From Megaustenia siamemsis (taxonomy: Eukaryota > Mollusca > Gastropoda > Stylommatophora > Ariophantidae): a DNA stretch of 64,000 bases. The stretch is taken from positions 10,128,491 through 10,192,490 of the forward strand of contig JAVIAB010000102.1 in assembly GCA_032433765.1 (NCBI GenBank). The letters run 5' to 3'. A model generated the notes under the pieces. It searched no databases. It worked only from the letters and a program-made list of their open reading frames with translations, and was not told the origin of the DNA. Within the stretch, counting starts at the first letter, position 1. Each line of letters opens with the position of its first letter. The translations under genes were made by a program, and so were the position numbers. This document shows positions 35,545 through 50,492 of the stretch, piece by piece.

Positions 35545-38016
35545 AATAAATAATGAAGATTGTTAAGGGCAATGTACTGATGATTGTTAAGGGCAATCTA
35601 ATGAAAATAGTTCAGGGCAATGTACTGAAGAATGTTAAGGGCAATCTAATGAAGATAGTTAAGAGCAATCTAATGAAGATAATTAAGGGCAATGTACTGA
35701 AGATTGTTAAGGAAAAAATAATGAAAATAGTTAAGGGCAATGTACTGAAGATTTTTAAGGGCAATCTAATAAAGACAATTAAGGGCAATTTACTGAATGT
35801 TGTTAAGGCCAATCTAATGAAGATAGTTAAGGGCAATGTACTGAAGATTGTTAAGGGCAATGTACTGAAGATTGTTAAGGAAAAAATAATGAAGATAGTT
35901 AAGGGTAATGTACTGAAGATTGTTAAGGAAAAAAATAATGAAGATAGTTAAGGGCAATGTACTGAAGATTGTTAAGGGCAATCTAATGAAGATAGTTAAG
36001 GGCAATTTAATGACGAAATATAAGGACAATATAATGAAGAAAGTTAAGGACAATCTATGGAAGATAGTTAACGACAATCTATAGAAGATAGTTAACGACA
36101 ATCTATGGAAGATAGTTAACGACAATCTATGGAAGATAGTTAACGACAATCTATGGAAGATAGTTAACGACAATCTATGGAAGATAGTTAACGACAATCT
36201 ATGGAAGATAGTTAACGACAATCTATGGAAGATAGTTAACGACAATCTATGGAAGATAGTTAACGACAATCTATGGAAGATAGTTAACGACAATCTATAG
36301 AAGATATTTAAGGACAATCTATGGAAGATAGTTAAGGACAATCTAATGAAGATAGTTAAGGACAATCTAATAAAAATAGTTAAGGACAATCTAATGAAGA
36401 TAGTTAAGGACAATCTAATAAAGATAGTTAAGGACAATCTATAGAAGATATTTAGGGACAATCTAATAAAAATAGTTAAGGACAATCTAATGAAGATAGT
36501 TAAGGACAATCTAATAAAAATAGTTAAGGACAATCTAATGAAGATAGTTAAGGACAATCTAATAAAAAGAGTTAAGGACAATCTATGGAAGATATTTAAG
36601 GACAATCTATGGAAGATAGTTTAGGACAATCTATGGAAGATAGTTAAGGACAATCTAATAAAAATAGTTAAGGACAATCTAATGAAGATATTTAAGGACA
36701 ATCTAATAAAGATAGTTGAGGACAATCTAATGAATATAGTTAAGGACAATCTAATGATGATAGTTAAGGACAATCTAATGAAGATAGTTAAGGACAATCT
36801 AATGAAGATAGTTAAGGACTATTTAAGGAAGATAGTTAAGGACAATCTTATGAAAATAGTTAAGGACAATCTAATGAAAATAGTTAAGGACAATCTAATG
36901 AAGATATTTAAGGACAATCTAATAAAGATAGTTAAGGACAATCTAATGAAGATAGTTAAGGACAATCTATGGAAGATAGTTAAGGACAATCAAATGAAAA
37001 TAGTTAAGGACAATCTAATGAAGATAGTTGAGGACAATCTAATGATGATAGTTAAGGACAATCTAATGAAAATAGTTGAGGACAATCTAATGAAAATAGT
37101 TGATGACAATCTAATGAAAATATTTGAGAAAATCTAATGAAGATAGTTAAGGACAATCTAATAAAGATAGTTGAGGACAATCTAATGAAGATAGTTAAGG
37201 ACAATCTAATGAAAATAGTTGAGGACAATCTAATGAAAATAGTTAAGGACAATCTAATGAAAATAGTTAAGGACAATCTAATAAAGATAGTTGAGGACAA
37301 TCTAATGAAGATAGTTAAGGACAATCTAATGAAGATAGTTAAGGACAATCTTATTAAGATATTTAAGGACAATCTAATAAAGATAGTTGAGGACAATCTA
37401 ATGAAGATTGTTAAAGACAATCTAATGATGATAGTTAAGGACAATCTAATGAAGATTGTTAAGGATAATCTGTGGAAGATATTTAAGGACAATCTAATGA
37501 AGAAAGTTAAAGACAATCTGCAGAAGATAGTTAAAGACAATCTGTGGAAGATATTTAAGGATAATCTAATGAAGAAAGTTAAAGACAATTTGCAGAAGAT
37601 AGTTAAAGACAATCTAATGAAGATATTTTAGGACAATCTAAGGAAGATAGTTAAGGACAATCTAATGAAGATATTTAAGGACAATCTAATGAAGATAGTT
37701 AAAGACAATATGTGGAAGATTTTTAAGGACAATATAATGAAGAAAGTTAAGGACAATCTAATGAAGAAAGTTAAGGTCAATCTAATGAAGATAGTTAAGG
37801 GCAGTGTACTGAAGATTGCTAAGGAAAAAATAATGAAGATAGTTAAGGGCAATGTACTGAAGATTGTTAAGGAAAAAATAATGAAGATAGATAAGGGCAA
37901 TGTACTGAAGATTGTTAAGGGCAATATAATGAAGATAGTTAAGGGCAATATAATGAAGAAAGATAAGTACAAAATAATGAAGATAGTTAAGGGTAATGTA
38001 CTGAAGATTGTTAAGG
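35545..38016. repeat. HOR-1, copy 3 (about 2472 bp, rearranged end)
   Basis: Colinear with copy 1 to about 37800. There it switches to units like those at 30080-30290 (AAGATAGATAAGGGC) before meeting the next AATAAATAATGAAG at 38017. It lacks the three-unit insertion of copy 2. Confidence 0.85.
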
Positions 38017-41000
38017 AATAAATAATGAAGATAGTTAAGGGCAATGTACTGATGATTGTTAAGGGCAATCTAATGAAAATAGTTCAGGGCAATGTACTGA
38101 AGATTGTTAAGGGCAATCTAATGAAGATAGTTAAGAACAATCTAATGAAGATAATTAAGGGCAATGTACTGAAGATTGTTAAGGAAAAAATAATGAAGAT
38201 AGTTAAGGGCAATGTACTGAAGTTTTTTAAGGGCAATCTAATAAAGATAATTAAGGGCTATATACTGAAGATTGTTAAGGCCAATCTAATGAAGATAGTT
38301 AAGGGCAATGTACTGAAGATTGTTAAGGGCAATGTACTGAAGATTGTTAAGGAAAAAATAATGAAGATAGTTAAGGTCAATGTACTGAAGATTGTTAAGG
38401 GCAATCTAATGAAGATAGTTAAGGGCAATTTAATGACGAAAGATAAGGACAATATAATGAAGAAAGTTAAGGACAATCTAAGGAAGATAGTTAACGACAA
38501 TCTATGGAAGATAGTTAACGACAATCTATGGAAGATAGTTAACGACAATCTATGGAAGATAGTTAACGACAATCTATGGAAGATAGTTAACGACAATCTA
38601 TGGAAGATAGTTAATGACAATCTATGGAAGATAGTTAACGACAATCTATGGAAGATAGTTAACGACAATCTATGGAAGATAGTTAACGACAATCTATGGA
38701 AGATAGTTAACGACAATCTATGGAAGATAGTTAACGACAATCTAATGAAGATATTTAAGGACAATCTATGGAAGATAGTTAAGGACAATCTATAGAAGAT
38801 ATTTAAGGACAATCTATGGAAGATAGTTAAGGACAATCTAATAAAAATAGTTAAGGACAATCTAATGAAGATATTTAAGGACAATCTAATAAAGATAGTT
38901 AAGGACAATCTATAGAAGATATTTAAGGACAATCTAAGAAAAATAGTTAAGGACAATCTAATGAAGATAGTTAAGGACAATCTAATAAAAATAGTTAAGG
39001 ACAATCTAATGAAGATAGTTAAGGACAATCTAATAAAAATAGTTAAGGACAATCTATAGAAGATATTTAAGGACAATCTATGGAAGATAGTTAAGGACAA
39101 TCTATGGAAGATAGTTAAGGACAATCTAATAAAAATAGTTAAGGACAATCTAATGAAGATATTTAAGGACAATCTAATAAAGATAGTTGAGTACAATCTA
39201 ATGAATATAGTTAAGGACAATCTAATGATGATAGTTAAGGACAATCTAATGAAGATAGTTAAGGACAATCTAATGAAGATAGTTAAGGAATATTTAAGGA
39301 AGATAGTTAAGGACAATCTTATGAAAATAGTTAAGGACAATCTAATGAAAATAGTTAAGGACAATCTAATGAAGATATTTAAGGACAATCTAATAAAGAT
39401 AGTTAAGGACAATCTAATGAAGATAGTTAAGGACAATCTATGGAAGATAGTTAAGGACAATCAAATGAAAATAGTTAAGGACAATCTAATGAAGATAGTT
39501 GAGGACAATCTAATGATGATAGTTAAAGACAATCTAATGATGATAGTTAAGGACAATCTAATGAAGATTGTTAAGGATAATCTGTGGAAGATATTTAAGG
39601 ACAATCTAATGAAGAAAGTTAAAGACAATCTGCAGAAGATAGTTAAAGACAATCTGTGGAAGATATTTAAGGATAATCTAATGAAGAAAGTTAAAGACAA
39701 TCTGCAGAAGATAGTTAAAGACAATCTGTGGAAGATATTTAAGGATAATCTAATGAAGATAGTTAAAGACAATCTAATGAAGATATTTTAGGACAATCTA
39801 AGGAAGATAGTTAAGGACAATCTAATGAAGATATTTAAGGACAATCTAATGAAGATAGTTAAAGACAATATGTGGAAGATTTTTAAGGACAATATAATGA
39901 AGAAAGTTAAGGACAATCTAATTCAGAAAGTTAAGGTCAATCTAATGAAGATAGTTAAGGGCAATATAATGGAGCAAGATAAGGTCAATGTAATGAAGAT
40001 AGTTAAGGGCAATGTACTGAAGATTGTTAAGGAAAAAATAATGAAGATAGTTAAGGGCAATGTACTGAAGATTGTTAAGGAAAAAAATAATGAAGATAGT
40101 TAAGGGCAATGTACTGAAGTTTTTTAAGGGCAATCTAATAAAGATAATTAAGGGCTATATACTGAAGATTGTTAAGGCCAATCTAATGAAGATAGTTAAG
40201 GGCAATGTACTGAAGATTGTTAAGGAAAAAATAATGAAGATAGTTAAGGGCAATGTACTGAAGATTGTTAAGGGCAATCTAATGAAGATAGTTAAGGGCA
40301 ATTTATTGACGAAAGATAAGGACAATATAATGAAGAAAGTTAAGGACAATCTAAGGAAAATAGTTAACGACAATCTATGGAAGATAGTTAACGACAATCT
40401 ATGGAAGATAGTTAACGACATTCTATGGAAGATAGTTAACAACAATCTATGGAAGATAGTTAAGGACAATCTATAGAAGATATTTAAGGACAATCTATGG
40501 AAGATAGTTAAGGACAATCTAATAAAGATAGTTAAGGACAATCTAATAAAAATAGTTAAGGACAATCTAATGAAGATATTTAAGGACAATCTAATAAAGA
40601 TAGTTAAGGACAATCTATAGAAGATATTTAAGGACAATCTAATAAAAATAGTTAAGGACAATCTAATGAAGATAGTTAAGGACAATCTAATAAAAATAGT
40701 TAAGGACAATCTAATGAAGATAGTTAAGGACAATCTAATAAAAATAGTTAAGGACAATCTATAGAAGATATTTAAGGACAATCTATGGAAGATAGTTAAG
40801 GACAATCTATGGAAGATAGTTAAGGACAATCTAATAAAAATAGTTAAGGGCAATCTAATGAAGATATTTAAGGACAATCTAATAAAGATAGTTGAGGACA
40901 ATCTAATGAATATAGTTAAGGACAATCTAATGATGATAGTTAAGGACAATCTAATGAAGATAGTTAAGGACAATCTAATGAAGATAGTTAAGGACTATTT

Positions 41001-44000
41001 AAGGAAGATAGTTAAGGACAATCTTATGAAAATAGTTAAGGACAATCTAAAGAAAATAGTTAAGGACAATCTAATGAAGATATTTAAGGACAATCTAATA
41101 AAGATAGTTAAGGACAATCTAATGAAGATAGTTAAGGACAATCTAATGAAGATAGTTGAGGACAATCTAATGATGATAGTTAAGGACAATCTAATGAAAA
41201 TAGTTGAGGACAATCTAATGAAAATCGTTGATGACAATCTAATGAAAATAGTTGAGAAAATCTAATGAAGATAGTTAAGGACAATCTAATAAAGATAGTT
41301 GAGGACAATCTAATGAAGATAGTTAAGGACAATCTAATGAAAATAGTTGAGGACAATCTAATGAAAATAGTTAAGGACAATCTAATGAAAATAGTTAAGG
41401 ACAATCTAATAAAGATAGTTGAGGACAATCTAATGAAGATAGTTAAGGGCAATCTAATGAAGATAGTTAAGGACAATCTTATTAAGATAGTTAAGGACAA
41501 TCTAATGAAGATAGTTAAGGACAATCTAATGAAGATAGTTGAGGACAATCTAATGATGATAGTTAAGGACAATCTAATGAAAATAGTTGAGGACAATCTA
41601 ATGAAAATAGTTGATGACAATCTAATGAAAATAGTTGAGAAAATCTAATGAAAATAGTTAAGGACAATCTAATGAAAATAGTTAAGGACAATCTAATAAA
41701 GATAGTTGAGGACAATCTAATGAAGATAGTTAAGGGCAATCTAATGAAAATAGTTAAAGACAATCTAATGAAGATTATTAAGGATAATCTGTGGAAGATA
41801 TTTAAGGACAATCTAATAAAGATAGTTGAGGACAATCTTATTAAGATATTTAAGGACAATCTAATAAAGATAGTTGAGGACAATTTAATGAAGATAGTTA
41901 AAGACAATCTAATGATGATAGTTAAGGACAATCTAATGAAGATTGTTAAGGATAATCTGTGGAAGATATTTAAGGACAATCTAATGAAGAAAGTTAAAGA
42001 CAATCTGCAGATGACAGTTAAAGACAATCTAATGAAGATATTTTAGGACAATCTAAGGAAGATAGTTAAGGACAATCTGTGGAAGATATTTAAGGATAAT
42101 CTAATGAAGAAAGTTAAAGACAATCTGCAGAAGATAGTTAAAGACAATCTAATGAAGATATTTTAGTACAATCTAAGGAAGATAGTTAAAGACAATCTGT
42201 GGAAGATATTTAAGGATAATCTAATGAGGAAAGTTAAAGACAATCTGCAGAAGATAGTTAAAGACAATCTAATGAAGATATTTTAGGACAATCTAAGGAA
42301 GATAGTTAAGGACAATCTAATGAAGATATTTAAGGACAATCTAATGAAGATAGTTAAGGTCAATCTAATGAAGATAGTTAAGGTCAATCTAATGAAGATA
42401 GTTAAGGTCAATCTAATGAAGAAAGTTAAGGACAATCTAATGAAGAAAGTTAAGGTCAATCTAATGAAGATAGTTAAGGTCAATCTAATGAAGATAGTTA
42501 AGGTCAATCTAATGAAGAAAGTTAAGGACAATCTAATGAAGAAAGTTAAGGTCAATCTAATGAAGATAGTTAAGGTCAATCTAATGAAGAAAGTGAAGGT
42601 CAAACTAATGAAGACAGTTACAGGCAATCTAATGAAGTTAGTTAAGGACTATGTAATGAAGATAGTTAAGGACAATCTAACGAAGATAGTTAAGGACAAT
42701 GTAATGAAGATAGTTACAGGCAATCTAATGAAGAATTTTAAGGACACTCTAAAGAAGATAGTTAAGGACAATATAATGAAGATAGTTAAGGACAATCTAA
42801 TGAAGATATTTAAGGACAATCTAATAAAGATAGTTGAGTACAATCTAATGAATATAGTTAAGGACAATCTAATGATGATAGTTAAGGACAATCTAATGAA
42901 GATAGTTAAGGACAATCTAATGAAGATAGTTAAGGACTATTTAAGGAAGATAGTTAAGGACAATCTTATGAAAATAGTTAAGGACAATCTAATGAAAATA
43001 GTTAAGGACAATCTAATGAAGATATTTAAGGACAATCTAATAAAGATAGTTAAGGACAATCTAATAAAGATAGTTAAGGACAATCTATGGAAGATAGTTA
43101 AGGACAATCAAATGAAAATAGTTAAGGACAATCTAATGAAGATAGTTGAGGACAATCTAATGATGATAGTTAAGGACAATCTAATGAAAATAGTTGAGGA
43201 CAATCTAATGAAAATAGTTGATGACAATCTAATGAAAATAGTTGAGAAAATCTAATGAAGATAGTTAAGGACAATCTAATAAAGATAGTTGAGGACAATC
43301 TAATGAAGATAGTTAAGGACAATCTAATGAAAATAGTTCAGGACAATCTAATGAATATAGTTAAGGACAATCTAATGATGATAGTTAAGGACAATCTAAT
43401 GAAGATAGTTAAGGACAATCTAATGAAGATAGTTAAGGACTATTTAAGGAAGATAGTTAAGGACAATCTTATGAAAATAGTTAAGGACAATCTAATGAAA
43501 ATAGTTAAGGACAATCTAATGAAGATATTTAAGGACAATCTAATAAAGATAGTTAAGGACAATCTAATGAAGATAGTTAAGGACAATCTATGGAAGATAG
43601 TTAAGGACAATCAAATGAAAATAGTTAAGGACAATCTAATGAAGATAGTTGAGGACAATCTAATGATGATAGTTAAGGACAATCTAATGAAAATAGTTGA
43701 GGACAATCTAATGAAAATAGTTGATGACAATCTAATGAAAATAGTTGAGAAAATCTAATGAAGATAGTTAAGGACAATCTAATAAAGATAGTTGAGGACA
43801 ATCTAATGAAGATAGTTAAGGACAATCTAATGAAAATAGTTGAGGACAATCTAATGAAAATAGTTAAGGACAATCTAATGAAAATAGTTAAGGACAATCT
43901 AATAAAGATAGTTGAGGACAATCTAAGGAAAATAGTTAAGGACAATCTAATGAAGATATTTAAGGACAATCTAATGAAGATAGTTAAGGTCAATCTAATG

Positions 44001-46639
44001 AAGATAGTTAAGGTCAATCTAATGAAGATAGTTAAGGTCAATCTAATGAAGAAAGTTAAGGACAATCTAATGAAGAAAGTTAAGGTCAATCTAATGAAGA
44101 TAGTTAAGGTCAATCTAATGAAGATAGTTAAGGTCAATCTAATGAAGAAAGTTAAGGACAATCTAATGAAGAAAGTTAAGGTCAATCTAATGAAGATAGT
44201 TACAGGCAATCTAATGAAGAATTTTAAGGACACTCTAAAGAAGATAGTTAAGGACAATATAATGAAGATAGTTAAGGACAATCTAAGGAAGATAGTTAAG
44301 GACAATCTAAGGAAGATTGTTAAGGACAATCTAAGGAAGATAGTTAAGGACAATCTAAGGAAGATAGTTAAGGACAATCTAAGGAAGATAGTTAAGGACA
44401 ATCTAAGGAAAATAATTAAGGACAATCTGTGGAAGATAGTTAAGGACAATCTATGGAAGATAGTTAAGGACAATCTGTGGAAGATAGTTAATTACAATCT
44501 ATGGAAGATAGGTAAGGACAATCTGTGGAAGATAGTTAATTACAATCTATGGAAGATAGTTAAGGACAATCTGTGGAAGATAGTTAAGGACAATCTATGG
44601 AAGATAGTTAAGGACAATCTATGGAAGATAGTTAATTACAATCTATGGAAGATAGTTAAGGACAATCTGTGGAAGATAGTTAAGGACAATCTATGGAAGA
44701 TAGTTAAGGACAATCTATGGAAGATAGTTAAGGACAATCTATGGAAGATAGTTAAGGACAATCTAATGAAGATAGTTGAGGACAATCTGTGGAAGATAGT
44801 TAAGGACAATCTATGGAAGATAGTTAAGGATATCTATGGAAGGTAGATAAGGACAATCTATGGAAGATAGTTAAGGATATCTATGGAAGATAGTTAATTA
44901 CAATCTATGGAAGATAGTTAAGGACAATCTATGGAAGATAGTTAAGGATATCTATGGAAGATAGTTAAGGACAATCTATGGAAGATAGTTAAGGACAATC
45001 TATGGAAGATAGTTAAGGATAATCTATGGAAGGTAGTTAAGGATATCTATGGAAGATAGTTAAGGACAATCTATGGAAGATAGTTAAGGATAATCTATGG
45101 AAGATAGTTAAGGATATCTATGGAAGATAGTTAAGGACAATCTATGGAAGATAGTTAAGGATAATCTATGGAAGGTAGTTAAGGATATCTATGGAAGATA
45201 GTTAAGGACAATCTATGGAACATAGTTAAGGATAATCTATGGAAGATAGTTAAGGATATCTATGGAAGATAGTTAAGGACAATCTATGGGAGATAGTTAA
45301 GGATCATCTATGGAAGGTAGTTAAGGATATCTATGGAAGATAGTTAAGGACAATCTATGGAAGATAGTTAAGGATAATCTATGGAAGATAGTTAAGGACA
45401 ATCTATGGAAGATAGTTAAGGACAATCTATGGAAGATAGTTAAGGATAATCTATGGAAGATAGTTAAGGACAATCTATGGAAGATAGTTAAGGACAATCT
45501 ATAGAAGATATTTAAGGACAATCTATGGAAGATAGTTAAGGACAATCTAATGAAGATAGTTAAGGACAATCTAATAAAAATAGTTAAGGACAATCTAATG
45601 AAGATATTTAAGGACAATCTAATAAAGATAGTTAAGGACAATCTATAGAAGATATTTAAGGACAATCTAATAAAAATAGTTAAGGACAATCTAATGAAGA
45701 TAGTTAAGGACAATCTAATAAAAATAGTTAAGGACAATCTAATGAAGATAGTTAAGGACAATCTAATAAAAATAGTTAAGGACAATCTATAGAAGATATT
45801 TAAGGACAATCTATGGAAGATAGTTAAGGACAATCTATGGAAGATAGTTAAGGACAATCTAATAAAAATAGTTAAGGACAATCTAATGAAGATATTTAAG
45901 GACAATCTAATAAAGATAGTTGAGGACAATCTAATGAATATAGTTAAGGACAATCTAATGATGATAGTTAAGGACAATCTAATGAAGATAGTTAAGGACA
46001 ATCTAATGAAGATAGTTAAGGACTATTTAAGGAAGATAGTTAAGGACAATCTTATGAAAATAGTTAAGGACAATCTAAAGAAAATAGTTAAGGACAATCT
46101 AATGAAGATATTTAAGGACAATCTAATAAAGATAGTTAAGGACAATCTAATGAAGATAGTTAAGGACAATCTATGGAAGATAGTTAAGGACAATCAAATG
46201 AAAATAGTTAAGGACAATCTAATGAAGATAGTTGAGGACAATCTAATGATGATAGTTAAGGACAATCTAATGAAAATAGTTGAGGACAATCTAATGAAAA
46301 TAGTTGATGACAATCTAATGAAAATAGTTGAGAAAATCTAATGAAGATAGTTAAGGACAATCTAATAAAGATAGTTGAGGACAATCTAATGAAGATAGTT
46401 AAGGACAATCTAATGAAAATAGTTGAGGACAATCTAATGAAAATAGTTAAGGACAATCTAATGAAAATAGTTAAGGACAATCTAATAAAGATAGTTGAGG
46501 ACAATCTAATGAAGATAGTTAAGGGCAATCTAATGAAGATAGTTAAGGACAATCTTATTAAGATATTTAAGGACAATCTAATAAAGATAGTTGAGGACAA
46601 TCTAATGAAGATAGTTAAAGACAATCTAATGATGATAGT

Positions 46640-49600
46640 TAAGGACAATCTAATGAAGATTGTTAAGGATAATCTGTGGAAGATATTTAAGGACAATCTA
46701 ATGAAGAAAGTTAAAGACAATCTGCAGAAGACAGTTAAAGACAATCTAATGAAGATATTTTAGGACAATCTAAGGAAGATAGTTAAGGACAATCTGTGGA
46801 AGATATTTAAGGATAATCTAATGAAGAAAGTTAAAGACAATCTGCAGAAGATAGTTAAAGACAATCTAATGAAGATATTTTAGGACAATCTAAGGAAGAT
46901 AGTTAAAGACAATCTGTGGAATATATTTAAGGATAATCTAATGAGGAAAGTTAAAGACAATCTGCAGAAGATAGTTAAAGACAATCTAATGAAGATATTT
47001 TAGGACAATCTAAGGAAGATAGTTAAGGACAATCTAATGAAGATATTTAAGGACAATCTAATGAAGATAGTTAAGGTCAATCTAATGAAGATAGTTAAGG
47101 TCAATCTAATGAAGATAGTTAAGGTCAATCTAATGAAGAAAGTTAAGGACAATCTAATGAAGAAAGTTAAGGTCAATCTAATGAAGAAAGTGAAGGTCAA
47201 ACTAATGAAGACAGTTACAGGCAATCTAATGAAGATAGTTAAGGACTATGTAATGAAGATAGTTAAGGACAATCTAACGAAGATAGTTAAGGACAATGTA
47301 ATGAAGATAGTTACAGGCAATCTAATGAAGAATTTTAAGGACACTCTAAAGAAGATAGTTAAGGACAATATAATGAAGATAGTTAAGGACAATCTAAGGA
47401 AGATAGTTAAGGACAATCTAAGGAAGATTGTTAAGGACAATCTAAGGAAGATAGTTAAGGACAATCTAAGGAAGATAGTTAAGGACAATCTAAGGAAGAT
47501 AGTTAAGGACAATCTAAGGAAGATAATTAAGGACAATCTAATAAAGATAGTTGAGTACAATCTAATGAATATAGTTAAGGACAATCTAATGATGATAGTT
47601 AAGGACAATCTAATGAAGATAGTTAAGGACAATCTAATGAAGATAGTTAAGGACTATTTAAGGAAGATAGTTAAGGACAATCTTATGAAAATAGTTAAGG
47701 ACAATCTAATGAAAATAGTTAAGGACAATCTAATGAAGATATTTAAGGACAATCTAATAAAGATAGTTAAGGACAATCTAATGAAGATAGTTAAGGACAA
47801 TCTATGGAAGATAGTTAAGGACAATCAAATGAAAATAGTTAAGAACAATCTAATGAAGATAGTTGAGGACAATCTAATGATGATAGTTAAGGACAATCTA
47901 ATGAAAATAGTTGAGGACAATCTAATGAAGATAGTTAAGGACAATCTGTGGAAGATAGTTAAGGACAATCAAATGAAAATAGTTAAGGACAATCTAATGA
48001 AGATAGTTGAGGACAATCTAATGATGATAGTTAAGGACAATCTAATGAAAATAGTTGAGGACAATCTAATGAAAATAGTTGATGACAATCTAATGAAAAT
48101 AGTTGAGAAAATCTAATGAAGATAGTTAAGGACAATCTAATAAAGATAGTTGAGGACAATCTAATGAAGATAGTTAAGGACAATCTAATGAAAATAGTTG
48201 AGGACAATCTAATGAAAATAGTTAAGGACAATCTAATGAAAATAGTTAAGGACAATCTAATAAAGATAGTTGAGGACAATCTAATGAAGATAGTTAAGGA
48301 CAATCTAATGAAGATATTTAAGGACAATCTAATGAAGATAGTTAAGGTCAATCTAATGAAGATAGTTAAGGTCAATCTAATGAAGATAGTTAAGGTCAAT
48401 CTAATGAAGAAAGTTAAGGACAATCTAATGAAGAAAGTTAAGGTCAATCTAATGAAGATAGTTAAGGTCAATCTAATGAAGATAGTTAAGGTCAATCTAA
48501 TGAAGAAAGTTAAGGACAATCTAATGAAGAAAGTTAAGGTCAATCTAATGAAGATAGTTACAGGCAATCTAATGAAGAATTTTAAGGACACTCTAAAGAA
48601 GATAGTTAAGGACAATATAATGAAGATAGTTAAGGACAATCTAAGGAAGATAGTTAAGGACAATCTAAGGAAGATTGTTAAGGACAATCTAAGGAAGATA
48701 GTTAAGGACAATCTAAGGAAGATAGTTAAGGACAATCTAAGGAAGATAGTTAAGGACAATCTAAGGAAGATAATTAAGGACAATCTGTGGAAGATAGTTA
48801 AGGACAATCTATGGAAGATAGTTAAGGACAATCTGTGGAAGATAGTTAAGGACAATCTGTGGAAGATAGTTAAGGACAATCTATGGAAGATAGTTAAGGA
48901 CAATCTATGGAAGATAGTTAAGGACAATCTATGGAAGATAGTTAAGGACAATCTGTGGAAGATAGTTAATTACAATCTATGGAAGATAGGTAAGGACAAT
49001 CTGTGGAAGATAGTTAATTACAATCTATGGAAGATAGTTAAGGACAATCTGTGGAAGATAGTTAAGGACAATCTGTGGAAGATAGTTAAGGACAATCTGT
49101 GGAAGATAGTTAATTACAATCTATGGAAGATAGGTAAGGACAATCTGTGGAAGATAGTTAAGGACAATCTATGGAAGATAGTTAAGGACAATCTGTGGAA
49201 GATAGTTAATTACAATCTATGGAAGATAGTTAAGGACAATCTGTGGAAGATAGTTAATTACAATCTATGGAAGATAGGTAAGGACAATCTGTGGAAGATA
49301 GTTAAGGACAATCTATGGAAGATAGTTAAGGACAATCTATGGAAGATAGTTAAGGACAATCTGTGGAAGATAGTTAATTACAATCTATGGAAGATAGGTA
49401 AGGACAATCTGTGGAAGATAGTTAATTACAATCTATGGAAGATAGTTAAGGACAATCTGTGGAAGATAGTTAAGGACAATCTATGGAAGATAGTTAAGGA
49501 CAATCTATGGAAGATAGTTAATTACAATCTATGGAAGATAGTTAAGGACAATCTGTGGAAGATAGTTAAGGACAATCTATGGAAGATAGTTAAGGACAAT

Positions 49601-50492
49601 CTATGGAAGATAGTTAAGGACAATCTATGGAAGATAGTTAAGGACAATCTAATGAAGATAGTTGAGGACAATCTGTGGAAGATAGTTAAGGACAATCTAT
49701 GGAAGATAGTTAAGGATATCTATGGAAGGTAGTTAAGGACAATCTATGGAAGATAGTTAAGGATATCTATGGAAGATAGTTAAGGACAATCTATGGAAGA
49801 TAGTTAAGGACAATCTATGGAAGATAGTTAAGGATATCTATGGAAGATAGTTAAGGACAATCTATGGAAGATAGTTAAGGACAATCTATGGAAGATAGTT
49901 AAGGATAATCTATGGAAGGTAGTTAAGGATATCTATGGAAGATAGTTAAGGACAATCTATGGAAGATAGTTAAGGATAATCTATGGAAGATAGTTAAGGA
50001 TATCTATGGAAGATAGTTAAGGACAATCTATGGAAGATAGTTAAGGATAATCTATGGAAGGTAGTTAAGGATATCTATGGAAGATAGTTAAGGACAATCT
50101 ATGGAACATAGTTAAGGATAATCTATGGAAGATAGTTAAGGATATCTATGGAAGATAGTTAAGGACAATCTATGGGAGATAGTTAAGGATCATCTATGGA
50201 AGGTAGTTAAGGATATCTATGGAAGATAGTTAAGGACAATCTATGGAAGATAGTTAAGGATAATCTTTGGAAGATAGTTAAGGATATCTATGGAAGATAG
50301 TTAAGGATATCTATGGAAGATAGTTAAGGATAATCTATGGAAGATAGTTAAGGACAATCTATGGAAGATAGTTAAGGACAATCTATGGAAGATAGTTAAG
50401 GATAATCTATGGAAGATAGTTAAGGACAATCTATGGAAGATAGTTAAGGACAATCTATGGAAGATAGTTAAGGATAATCTATGGAAGATAGT
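46640..50492. repeat. Higher-order repeat HOR-2, copy 1 (about 3853 bp)
   Basis: Contains, in order, GATATTTTAGG units, GTTAAGGTCAATC units, GTTACAGGC, AAGGAAGATAG, TGGAAGATAGTTAATTAC units and 23-bp GGATATC units. Repeats at 50493 with offset 3853, then 3851 after two small deletions. Confidence 0.9.
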
